6,728 nt of DNA from the NCBI GenBank assembly GCA_016199375.1, contig JACQGV010000042.1, forward strand, positions 1-6,728. Direction: 5' to 3'. This document shows, piece by piece, positions 1 to 5,026 of the stretch. Numbering within the stretch: position 1 is the stretch's first letter; every line of letters starts with the position of its first letter. A program made the position numbers and the translations under genes. Origin of the DNA: Chloroflexota bacterium. Its GTDB lineage: Bacteria > Chloroflexota > Dehalococcoidia > SHYM01. The notes beneath the pieces were generated by a model that searched no databases, had not been told where the DNA came from, and was given only the letters and a program-made list of their open reading frames with translations.

Positions 1-84
1 GGGGTACGCCGCCCACCGAAATGCGGTCAACGTTAGGCTGCCCAGCTAAGACTTGCTTGCAAAAAAGACCGTCATCACTAACGT

Positions 85-136
85 TCGTGGTGAGCTTGTC
101 GAACCACGGATCCGCGCCCTTCGACGGGCTCAGGGC
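85..136. repeat. Inverted pair of TTCGAC-NN-GCTC hairpin repeats
   Basis: Two copies of a short hairpin repeat lie head to head. The first has a 6-bp stem, CGTGGT (86-91) with ACCACG (103-108), enclosing GAGCTTGTCGA. The second has the stem GCCCT (116-120) with AGGGC (132-136), enclosing the core TTCGACGGGCTC (120-131). The core of the first copy, read on the minus strand, is TTCGACAAGCTC, so both share TTCGAC-NN-GCTC with different stem arms. A third copy at 6323-6341 differs from the second at one of 19 positions. Spurious translations of such repeats (GELVEP, RRAQG) appear in many bacterial hypothetical proteins, which suggests a REP-like dispersed element. That family link is from memory; the copies and stems are seen directly. 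Confidence 0.75.
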
Positions 137-167
137 AGGCTCTTTCCTGGAAGGGGGCATTTGAACC

Positions 168-224
168 TGGGGGACACCCCCATCCTTCAGCCGGAGGACC
201 GTCAGAGGGGCAAGGCCCCTCTGA
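168..224. repeat. Two-hairpin intergenic element, copy 1
   Basis: The first hairpin is TGGGGG-ACA-CCCCCA (168-182). The second has a perfect 10-bp stem, TCAGAGGGGC (202-211) with GCCCCTCTGA (215-224), and a 3-nt loop. The element lies 22 bp past the stop codon of the minus-strand carboxyltransferase, so it would form in that transcript's 3' end. There is no T-tract on either side, so it is not a textbook intrinsic terminator. It may act as a 3' stabiliser, an attenuating structure or a Rho-assisted terminator. The same arrangement (GGGG-ACA-CCCC hairpin, then a GGGG/CCCC stem) recurs at 4566-4608, which makes it a repeat family. Confidence 0.7.
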
Positions 225-245
225 TTCCCCGTTTTCAGCACCCTG

Positions 246-1778
246 CTAGTAGCTGCGGCCCAGGGCCACTTCCAGGGCGCGGATCAAGGCCCAGCGGGTG
301 TCGCGGGGGTCAATGACATCATCAATGTAGCCCGCCCCCGCTGCCTCCCAGGGCAGGCCGCCCTGCTCCCATTCGGCTATGTACTCTCCGTACTTCGCCT
401 CCAGCGCCTCCTTGGTCAGGTTCTGCTCCGCCAGCTGCCGCCCGTAGGCCACCCGCACGCCTGCTTCCGGCGCCATGAAGCCGATGCGCGCCGTGGGCCA
501 GGCGAAGGTGAAGGTGTTGCGCGCGTAGGAGCCCGACATCGCCAGGTAGGCCAGCCCGTAGGACTTGCGGACGATGACGGCGAGGCGTGGGACCTTGCAG
601 GACGAGAGCGCGCCCATCAGGTCCATGATCTTGCTCACCACGCCGTCGGCCTCCTGCTGCTTCCCGATGAGCACCCCGGGCACGTCGTGCAGGAAGATGA
701 GGGGGATGTTGAAGGTGTTGCACAGGGTCACGAACCTGGCCGCCTTCACCGCCCCCTCTACGTCAATGGCCCCGGCCTGGTAGAGGGAGTTGTTGGCTAC
801 GATGCCGACGCTGTGCCCGTCCAGACGGGCCAGGCAACAGACCAGACACTTGCCGAACTCGGGTTTGACGAGCAGATACTTGCCGTCGTCCACGAAGCGC
901 TTGATGATGCGGGTCATGTCGAAGGCGCGGTTGGCGTTCTCAGGCACCACCGTCAGCAGCCCCTCGTCGCGTCGGCGCGGGTCGTCGCCCGTCCGGCGCA
1001 CCGGCGGCGACTCCGACGCCCTGGACGGCAGGTAGCCCACCATCTCGCGCACCGCGGCCAGGGCCTCGTCCTCGGTCTCAGTCGCCATGTCAATCTGGCC
1101 GGTCTTGCGGGCGTGGAGCTCCCAGCCCCCCAGCTCCTCGTTGCTGACCTTCTCGCCGATGGACACCTCGATGAGGCCGGGGCTGGAGATGGAGATGCTG
1201 GAGCTCTTGGTCATCACCACCCAGTCCGACGACCCGGCGCGGAAGGAGGAGCCGCCGTAGCTGTTGCCGAGGACCGCCGTCAGGAGCGGGACCCGGTTCT
1301 CAGGCGGCACGCTCTTGCTCCCACCCACGCCGCCGCCCCCGCCGCCGACGCGGGCGATGGCCCAGCCCATCAGGTTGTGGATGCGCCCGCCGCCGCCCTC
1401 GGCCAGCTCTATGTGGGGGTAGCCCCTATCGTGGGCGAAATTGCTCACCCGCCCGTTCTTGCGCCCCGCCGCCTCGCTGCCGTCGGAGCCGGCCAGGACG
1501 GTGGAGTCGTTGGCGGAGACGGCGACGATGCGCCCCTCGATCTTGCCGTAGCCACAGATGACCCCATCGCCGGGCGTGCGGAGGGCCCATTCCGGCTCCG
1601 GGGCGTGGGTGAACATCCCCGTCTCGAAGAAGGTGCCCGGGTCCAGTAGCCTCTCGATGCGCTCCCGGGCGGTGAGCCTGCCCTTGGCATGCTGGCGAGC
1701 CACCCGCTCGGGCCCGCCCATGGCCAGGGCCCAGGCCCGCTTGCGCTCCAGTTCCGCCATATCTTCCTTGATGCCCAT
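246..1778 (-). CDS. Acyl-CoA carboxylase, carboxyltransferase (beta) subunit
   Basis: This protein belongs to the propionyl-/methylcrotonyl-/acetyl-CoA carboxylase beta-subunit family. Such subunits transfer CO2 from carboxybiotin to an acyl-CoA in the cytoplasm, with a biotin carboxylase/BCCP partner not seen here. It has 510 residues, close to the usual 510-530. The N-terminal half shows the family helix (AKGRLTARERIERLLDPGTF, 31-50), the first oxyanion region GGGGRI (128-133) and GNSYGGSSF (171-179). The C-terminal half shows FNIPLIFLHDVPG (356-368), RKSYGLAYLAMSG (404-416) and FAWPTARIGFM (425-435). Two features are odd: a run of six glycines (145-150), and GLAYL where propionyl-CoA enzymes usually read GGAYD. 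The start at 1778 has GGAGG (1788-1784) 5 nt upstream. Acyl specificity cannot be fixed, so no gene symbol is given. Confidence 0.93.
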   Translation of the reverse strand: MGIKEDMAELERKRAWALAMGGPERVARQHAKGRLTARERIERLLDPGTFFETGMFTHAPEPEWALRTPGDGVICGYGKIEGRIVAVSANDSTVLAGSDGSEAAGRKNGRVSNFAHDRGYPHIELAEGGGGRIHNLMGWAIARVGGGGGGVGGSKSVPPENRVPLLTAVLGNSYGGSSFRAGSSDWVVMTKSSSISISSPGLIEVSIGEKVSNEELGGWELHARKTGQIDMATETEDEALAAVREMVGYLPSRASESPPVRRTGDDPRRRDEGLLTVVPENANRAFDMTRIIKRFVDDGKYLLVKPEFGKCLVCCLARLDGHSVGIVANNSLYQAGAIDVEGAVKAARFVTLCNTFNIPLIFLHDVPGVLIGKQQEADGVVSKIMDLMGALSSCKVPRLAVIVRKSYGLAYLAMSGSYARNTFTFAWPTARIGFMAPEAGVRVAYGRQLAEQNLTKEALEAKYGEYIAEWEQGGLPWEAAGAGYIDDVIDPRDTRWALIRALEVALGRSY

Positions 1779-1783
1779 GCTTG

Positions 1784-1788
1784 CCTCC
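1784..1788 (-). promoter_or_regulatory. Ribosome binding site of the carboxyltransferase
   Basis: GGAGG on the minus strand lies 5 nt before the ATG at 1778. This supports that start over the in-frame ATG six codons further in (MGIKEDM). Confidence 0.7.
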
Positions 1789-1802
1789 GTGGAGGGATTT
1801 GG

Positions 1803-1831
1803 TTTCCCCGCTCTCTCCGAGGGTGTAGAAT
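1803..1831 (+). promoter_or_regulatory. Putative promoter of the crotonase-methyltransferase unit
   Basis: TAGAAT (1826-1831, 5 of 6 matches to TATAAT) lies 17 bp after TTTCCC (1803-1808, 3 of 6 matches to TTGACA). Predicted transcription start is near 1838, leaving a leader of about 30 nt that contains the purine-rich ribosome binding site. The -10 shares bases with the opposing minus-strand promoter. It is a prediction from consensus only. Confidence 0.45.
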
Positions 1832-1855
1832 ACCGCCGTCGTAGCAGCCATGCAA
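1827..1855 (-). promoter_or_regulatory. Putative promoter of the carboxyltransferase
   Basis: On the minus strand, TTGCAT (1855-1850) is followed after exactly 17 bp by TATTCT (1832-1827, 4 of 6 matches). Predicted start is near 1820, with a leader of about 40 nt. The -35 overlaps the beginning of the crotonase leader and the -10 overlaps the plus-strand -10, so the two promoters should interfere with each other. It is a prediction from consensus only. Confidence 0.4.
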
Positions 1856-1865
1856 GGAAGGAGAG
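1854..1865 (+). promoter_or_regulatory. Ribosome binding site that decides the crotonase start
   Basis: AAGGAAGGAGAG lies between the in-frame ATG at 1850 and the ATG at 1868. It can serve only the second, so the protein should start MGYETIL rather than MQGRRAM. Confidence 0.7.
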
Positions 1866-1867
1866 CT

Positions 1868-2659
1868 ATGGGGTACGAGACAATCCTGGCAAGCAAGGAT
1901 GGCACCGTGGGCACGGTGACCCTGAACCGGCCCGAGAAGCTGAACGCCTATACGAACAAGATGGGGGCGGAGATTGTGGAGGCCTTCCTGGCCTTCGATG
2001 CTGACCCTGAGGTCCGGGCCGTGGTGCTGACGGGGGCCGGCCGCGGATTCTGCGCCGGCCTCGACATGGCGGAGGCGGCGGCCAATTCCCAGGCCAGCGG
2101 CAGCGCCGCGGCGCGGCTCCTGGCCGGGGGGCGTGTGCCCTTGAACAAGGTGGTGCAGGAGATGCGCAAGCCGGTCATCGCTGCCGTCAACGGCGTGGCC
2201 GTGGGCATTGGTTTCACCCTCCCTCTGGCCTGCGACATCCGTATTGCCGCCGAAGAGGCCCGCATCGGCCTGATCTTCGCCCGGGCGGCCCTGGTCCCGG
2301 AGCTGGGCTCCACCTACCGCTTGCCCCGGCTCATCGGCCTGGGACGGGCCCTGGAGCTGTGCTGCACCGGCCGCACGGTGGATGGCAAAGAGGCGGAGCG
2401 GCTGGGCCTGGTGAACAGGGCGGTGCCGCTGTCCAAGTTGCCGGAGACCGTGAAGGAGCTCACCGACCAGATAGCCGAGTGCGGTCCCCTGGCGGTGGCC
2501 TTGACCAAAAAGGGCCTGTACCAGGGCTCCATCGCCGACCTGGACACGGCGGTCTCCTTCGAGGGCATAACCCTGGACACCTGCTTCAAGTCTGAGGACT
2601 TCAGGGAATATCTCCAGTCGTTCAAGGAGAAGCGCAAGCCCGTCTTCAAGGGCAGGTAG
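1868..2659 (+). CDS. Crotonase-family enzyme, probably enoyl-CoA isomerase-like
   Basis: A 263-residue crotonase-fold protein acting on acyl-CoA thioesters in the cytoplasm. Family marks are VTLNRPEKLNAY (17-28), RGFCAGLDM (59-67, oxyanion loop), KPVIAAVNGVAVGIG (101-115), ACDIRIA (121-127) and GLVNRAVP near 180. The two glutamates of classical enoyl-CoA hydratase (rat Glu144 and Glu164) align by eye with T117 and F137, so both appear to be missing. E145, in LVPELGST, sits where peroxisomal-type delta3,delta2-enoyl-CoA isomerases carry their catalytic Glu. An isomerase or other non-hydratase reaction is therefore more likely than hydration; this is inference from hand alignment. The start at 1868 is preferred over the in-frame ATG at 1850 because AAGGAAGGAGAG (1854-1865) lies just before it. 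The methyltransferase begins 48 bp downstream. Confidence 0.92.
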   Translation: MGYETILASKDGTVGTVTLNRPEKLNAYTNKMGAEIVEAFLAFDADPEVRAVVLTGAGRGFCAGLDMAEAAANSQASGSAAARLLAGGRVPLNKVVQEMRKPVIAAVNGVAVGIGFTLPLACDIRIAAEEARIGLIFARAALVPELGSTYRLPRLIGLGRALELCCTGRTVDGKEAERLGLVNRAVPLSKLPETVKELTDQIAECGPLAVALTKKGLYQGSIADLDTAVSFEGITLDTCFKSEDFREYLQSFKEKRKPVFKGR

Positions 2660-2707
2660 GCGCAGCTCCACTCGGGGACACCGAAACAACCAGAGGAGCC
2701 CATAAAA

Positions 2708-3421
2708 GTGGCGCTATCCCTGGCGGCGCGGCGAGCGCGGCAGCACTTCGATGAGCGGGCCCCTCTCTATGACCGGGAGCTGGGCCGCCGGGAGCCCAGC
2801 TATCGCCGCGTCCTGCAGGCGATGTTGTGGCTTCTGGACATGCCCGCCGATAGGCCCGCGCATATCCTGGAGCTGGGCGTCGGTACGGGGAACCAGACGC
2901 GGCTGCTGCTGCGCCAGTTCCCAGCCTGCCGGGTCACCGGCTACGACGTGTCTCCGGCGATGCTGGCGCGCGCCCGGCGCAAGCTGGCCCCCTTCCGTGG
3001 TCGCGTCAAGCTTGTCGTGGGCGACTTCGGCGCCGGGCTCGCCGGTGGCCCCTACGACGCCGTCCTCTCGGCCAACGCCATCCATCACGTCCCGCGCCCC
3101 CGGCTGGGGGCGCTCTTCCAGCGCCTTTTCGAGCTGCTGCGCCCCGGTGGCCAGGTCGTGATCGCCGAGCCGTTCTGGCCGGGGGACGAGGCGCTGGGGG
3201 ACCTCTACTGGAAAGCCCGTCGGCGCGCGCTGGCGGCGGCCGGCATCGAGGTGCGCGACCACGACCGTGCCCTGGCCCGGCAATCGTCTCACGGTGGCGG
3301 GCACCAGGTCACAGTGGAAGAATACCTGCGGCGGCTGCGCCGGGCTGGCTTTGCGGAGGTGGACTGCCCCTGGCGGGAGCTGGGACGTGGCATCGTCCAC
3401 GGCCGCCGGCCCCGTAGCTGA
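2708..3421 (+). CDS. Class I SAM-dependent methyltransferase
   Basis: A 237-residue cytoplasmic methyltransferase of the Methyltransf_25/UbiE-like type. Motif I is ILELGVGTGNQT (53-64), the acidic residue binding the SAM ribose is D80 in TGYDVS, motif II is GDF (105-107), motif IV region is YDAVLSANAIHHV (116-128), and the post-IV strand is LRPGGQVVIAEPF (144-156). The N-terminal ARQHFDERAPLYDREL is typical of the cap helix in this family. The acceptor substrate cannot be told. The GTG start has AGAGGAG (2692-2698) at suitable spacing, and no ATG lies near the beginning of the homologous region. It follows the crotonase by 48 bp and a hairpin after its stop suggests it ends the transcription unit. 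Confidence 0.88.
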   Translation: MALSLAARRARQHFDERAPLYDRELGRREPSYRRVLQAMLWLLDMPADRPAHILELGVGTGNQTRLLLRQFPACRVTGYDVSPAMLARARRKLAPFRGRVKLVVGDFGAGLAGGPYDAVLSANAIHHVPRPRLGALFQRLFELLRPGGQVVIAEPFWPGDEALGDLYWKARRRALAAAGIEVRDHDRALARQSSHGGGHQVTVEEYLRRLRRAGFAEVDCPWRELGRGIVHGRRPRS

Positions 3422-3447
3422 GCGCGCGGGCCGGCTGCGCGGCTTTT
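3405..3447 (+). terminator. Terminator-like hairpin after the methyltransferase
   Basis: AGCGCGC (3421-3427) can pair with GCGCGGCT (3437-3444), with one bulged G and a loop of about 9 nt, followed by TTTT (3444-3447). An overlapping alternative is a perfect 8-bp inverted repeat, GCCGGCCC (3405-3412) with GGGCCGGC (3428-3435), which spans the stop codon. The two structures exclude each other. The short T-run makes intrinsic termination plausible but not certain. Confidence 0.5.
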
Positions 3448-3508
3448 CCATCTTACCGGTTATCCCGAGAATCGGCTTGCCGAATTGCTTTCACCCTCAC
3501 TCTGGCCC

Positions 3509-3537
3509 TCTCCCTTGATATAATGGCCTCAGGGAGA
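3509..3537. repeat. 7-bp inverted repeat flanking a -10 box
   Basis: TCTCCCT (3509-3515) and AGGGAGA (3531-3537) are perfect inverted arms around the TGATATAAT promoter element, 15 bp apart. The right arm contains the ribosome binding site of the small ORF at 3544. It could be an operator, or a remnant of a dispersed CCCTCTCCC-type repeat. Confidence 0.5.
3516..3524 (+). promoter_or_regulatory. Extended -10 promoter of the small-protein cassette
   Basis: TGATATAAT matches the extended -10 consensus (TGn followed by a perfect TATAAT, 3519-3524). The -35 region at 17 bp is CTCACT, a weak match, as is common with extended -10 promoters. Predicted start is near 3531, giving a leader of only about 13 nt that still contains AGGGAG (3531-3536), 7 nt before the ATG at 3544. 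Confidence 0.65.
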
Positions 3538-3543
3538 CGAACC

Positions 3544-3710
3544 ATGGCCAAGTATCCCGACGGGTACTTTTCTGGCCTGATCTGGCTCCCCTATTGGCGC
3601 GACCACCCCCCATCCCCATCTGGCGCAACGTGAACGCCACCTTCATCACGTTGCCCGAGCTCCAAGCTTTGGCGGACCCCTATCCGCCGAAGATAGAGTG
3701 GATACCGTGA
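3544..3710 (+). CDS. Small unknown ORF split by a -1 frame change (55 aa if joined)
   Basis: From the ATG at 3544 (AGGGAG 7 nt upstream) the protein starts MAKYPDGYFSGLIWLPYW and stops at a TGA (3631-3633) after 29 codons. Moving to the -1 frame within the six-C run (3606-3611) joins it to an open frame reading IPIWRNVNATFITLPEL and ending IEWIP at a TGA (3708-3710), 55 residues in all. The stop overlaps the next gene's GTG as GTGA. The joined protein is rich in aromatics and proline, with no predicted membrane helix. I do not recognise it. The break may be a sequencing or assembly loss of one C, a real inactivating deletion, or -1 frameshifting at C CCC CCA (3606-3612). Confidence 0.5.
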
Positions 3711-4312
3711 GGATACTTCCGGTGTTCTTTTCGCTTCTGCTCCAGGCTGTGCTGCTCGCGGGCCTGGCCTGCCAGGCTCCCACGCCCACTCCGACCGCGA
3801 CGCCCCTCCGAGCAGCCACCCCTACCCTGCCTCCGTCTCCGACGCCCACGGCGACGACCATGCCCACTGTCACACCGATGACCACCCTCCCTGCGGAAGG
3901 GGAACGCGTGGGATGGCCGGAGCCGGCGCGAAGCGGAGGGTGGCCTCCGCCCAGGGACGGCTACTTCTGGGTCTGGGTCGAGATCCTTCAGGCCGTTCCA
4001 GGCTCCAGCACCGTCAGGGTGCAATCACTTGGGTCCGCGGCGGGACGGGTGTACTGGGTGGACTTCGTGGAAAGCCATAAGGCAGGCAGCTGGCTCGGCC
4101 TTTTCGCGGAGACGCCCTACCCTGGCTGCTCGCGCTTCGCACTCTGGGTGGGTCCCGACCTCCAGATCGGAGTGCAGGGGAACACTTTTACCAAGGCAAG
4201 CCTGACCCTCTTGGTTGATCGCGACCTCTTTGTGGTCGCCTATTTCGTGCCCGCCATCGGCGGGGACTGTACGCTGGTACCGCCCCTCCCAACTCCAGCG
4301 GGACCACAGTGA
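3707..4312 (+). CDS. Putative lipoprotein with Thr/Pro-rich linker, unknown function
   Basis: If it starts at GTG 3707, overlapping the preceding TGA as GTGA, the protein has 201 residues. It begins MRILPVFFSLLLQ, a signal-peptide-like hydrophobic stretch ending in LAGLAC. C22 could be the lipidated cysteine, although the residues before it (G-L-A) fit the lipobox only loosely. Residues 24-60 are a PTPTPT-type linker, as on surface-anchored lipoproteins of Chloroflexota. A folded domain of about 130 residues follows, with aromatic patches (DGYFWVWVEIL, 84-94; YWVDF, 116-120) and two cysteines (C141, C188) that could form a disulfide. No known domain is recognised. An in-frame GTG at 3698 is an alternative start. 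It is probably translationally coupled to the ORF before it, and the next gene starts 12 bp downstream. Confidence 0.72.
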   Translation: MRILPVFFSLLLQAVLLAGLACQAPTPTPTATPLRAATPTLPPSPTPTATTMPTVTPMTTLPAEGERVGWPEPARSGGWPPPRDGYFWVWVEILQAVPGSSTVRVQSLGSAAGRVYWVDFVESHKAGSWLGLFAETPYPGCSRFALWVGPDLQIGVQGNTFTKASLTLLVDRDLFVVAYFVPAIGGDCTLVPPLPTPAGPQ

Positions 4313-4324
4313 GGAGATAGCGCG

Positions 4325-4534
4325 GTGGCAGCCCACCACATCACGACCGACGTGAAGATCACCAACCCCGCCACGCACACCACGGCCCTGATCGCGGCGG
4401 AGTATGTAGACGTCAGTTTCGACATCTTCAACTGCTCCTACGCCGAGGACGTGCACGACAATGTTGTTCTGCCACTGGGGCTGCCCCCGCCCGTCCTTCC
4501 CGCTGAAGGACCCGCAACGGCACGACGGCCCTGA
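4325..4534 (+). CDS. Small hypothetical protein (69 aa)
   Basis: The GTG start at 4325 has GAGGAG (4311-4316) at an 8-nt spacing and lies 12 bp after the lipoprotein stop, so it should be the third gene of the same transcript. The protein starts MAAHHITTDVKITNPATHT and has a mixed beta-like middle (ALIAAEYVDVSFDIFNCSY), one cysteine and a Pro/Ala-rich tail ending ATARRP. It has no signal peptide or membrane helix. I do not recognise a family. Position and ribosome binding site support it more than composition does, and the tail could be altered by a frameshift. Confidence 0.5.
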   Translation: MAAHHITTDVKITNPATHTTALIAAEYVDVSFDIFNCSYAEDVHDNVVLPLGLPPPVLPAEGPATARRP

Positions 4535-4565
4535 GATACGACGCAAAAGGCTGGCGATAGAGAAT

Positions 4566-4608
4566 CTGGGGACACCCCAGACCCCGGCAGGGGGCAGAGC
4601 CCCCCTGC
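4566..4608. repeat. Two-hairpin intergenic element, copy 2
   Basis: A 6-bp hairpin, CTGGGG-ACA-CCCCAG (4566-4580), is followed by an 8-bp stem, GCAGGGGG (4587-4594) with CCCCCTGC (4601-4608), and a 6-nt loop. It lies between converging genes, the 69-aa ORF on the plus strand and the EthD-like gene on the minus strand. There it could end or protect transcripts from both sides. Architecture and the GGGGACACCCC core match copy 1 at 168-224. The rest of 4535-4667 shows no gene. Confidence 0.7.
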
Positions 4609-4667
4609 ACCCCCAACGCCTGCTGAGTGACGATGGAAGTTTTGTAAAGGATTTGCGAATCAGGACA

Positions 4668-4994
4668 CTAGGTGTCGAGTCGCTTGTAGTAGGCCGCCGA
4701 GACGACCTGGATGTCCGCCATCCGTCCCTGGGCCCGCGCCTCCTTCAGCACCTGCCCGAGGGCCTTGCCCGCCGCTGCCACGTCGTCGGTGTCCAGCTCG
4801 TAGACGGCCAGATAGCGGGCGTCGCCGGGCTTGGGGTCGGCGTGCTGGTAGCGGGTGGCGGCCACGAAGCCCGGCGTCTTCAGCACGTCGGGCACGTGGA
4901 CGGTGTCGTACCAGCGGTTGAACTCGGCATCGGTCATGGGCGGCTTGGGGTTGGTGAGGACTAGAAAGACGGCCCTGGTGCGCTGGTCGGACAT
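4668..4994 (-). CDS. EthD/Dabb-like dimeric alpha/beta-barrel protein
   Basis: A 108-residue protein with the layout of ferredoxin-like alpha/beta-barrel proteins of the EthD/Dabb kind. A first strand (RAVFLVLTNP, 7-16) leads to a helix with FNRWYDTVHVPDVL (25-38). Then come GFVAATRYQ (42-50), a second strand pair (RYLAVYELDTDD, 60-71) and a C-terminal helix and strand. The W-Y-D-x-x-H-x-P pattern is typical of this group, whose members assist oxidative degradation or bind small hydrophobic ligands; many have no known role. AAGGAG (5005-5000) lies 5 nt before the ATG. It starts 32 bp after the transporter stop, so the two are probably one operon. No gene symbol can be assigned. Confidence 0.8.
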   Translation of the reverse strand: MSDQRTRAVFLVLTNPKPPMTDAEFNRWYDTVHVPDVLKTPGFVAATRYQHADPKPGDARYLAVYELDTDDVAAAGKALGQVLKEARAQGRMADIQVVSAAYYKRLDT

Positions 4995-5026
4995 GGCAGC
5001 TCCTTCCTTCGACTAAGCTCTTGGCG

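Noticed and set aside
53..316. Plus-strand ORF of 87 codons
   Set aside because: It translates the two REP-like repeats (GELVEP, RRAQGR) and the hairpin element, then overlaps the end of the carboxyltransferase. It has no plausible ribosome binding site.
687..1649. Plus-strand ORF of 320 codons opposite the carboxyltransferase
   Set aside because: It is the antisense of a well-recognised enzyme, and its composition (Ala, Gly, His, Arg runs) is that of a GC-rich shadow frame.
1445..2689. Minus-strand ORF of 414 codons spanning two genes
   Set aside because: It runs antisense to the crotonase and in a wrong frame of the carboxyltransferase, and has no family motif.
3472..3483. TCGGC-TT-GCCGA palindrome upstream of the cassette promoter
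   Set aside because: The stem is only 5 bp with mismatched flanks, no T-tract follows, and no second copy was seen. It could be chance in GC-rich sequence.
4663..4675. GACAC-TAG-GTGTC hairpin at the EthD-like stop codon
   Set aside because: It is a perfect but very short stem with no T-tract. The stronger hairpins at 4566-4608 better explain the 3' end.
4461..4964. Plus-strand ORF that might continue the 69-aa protein in another frame
   Set aside because: The segment up to about 4560 looks fairly natural, but it runs through the hairpin element and then antisense to the EthD-like gene, so a real extension is unlikely.
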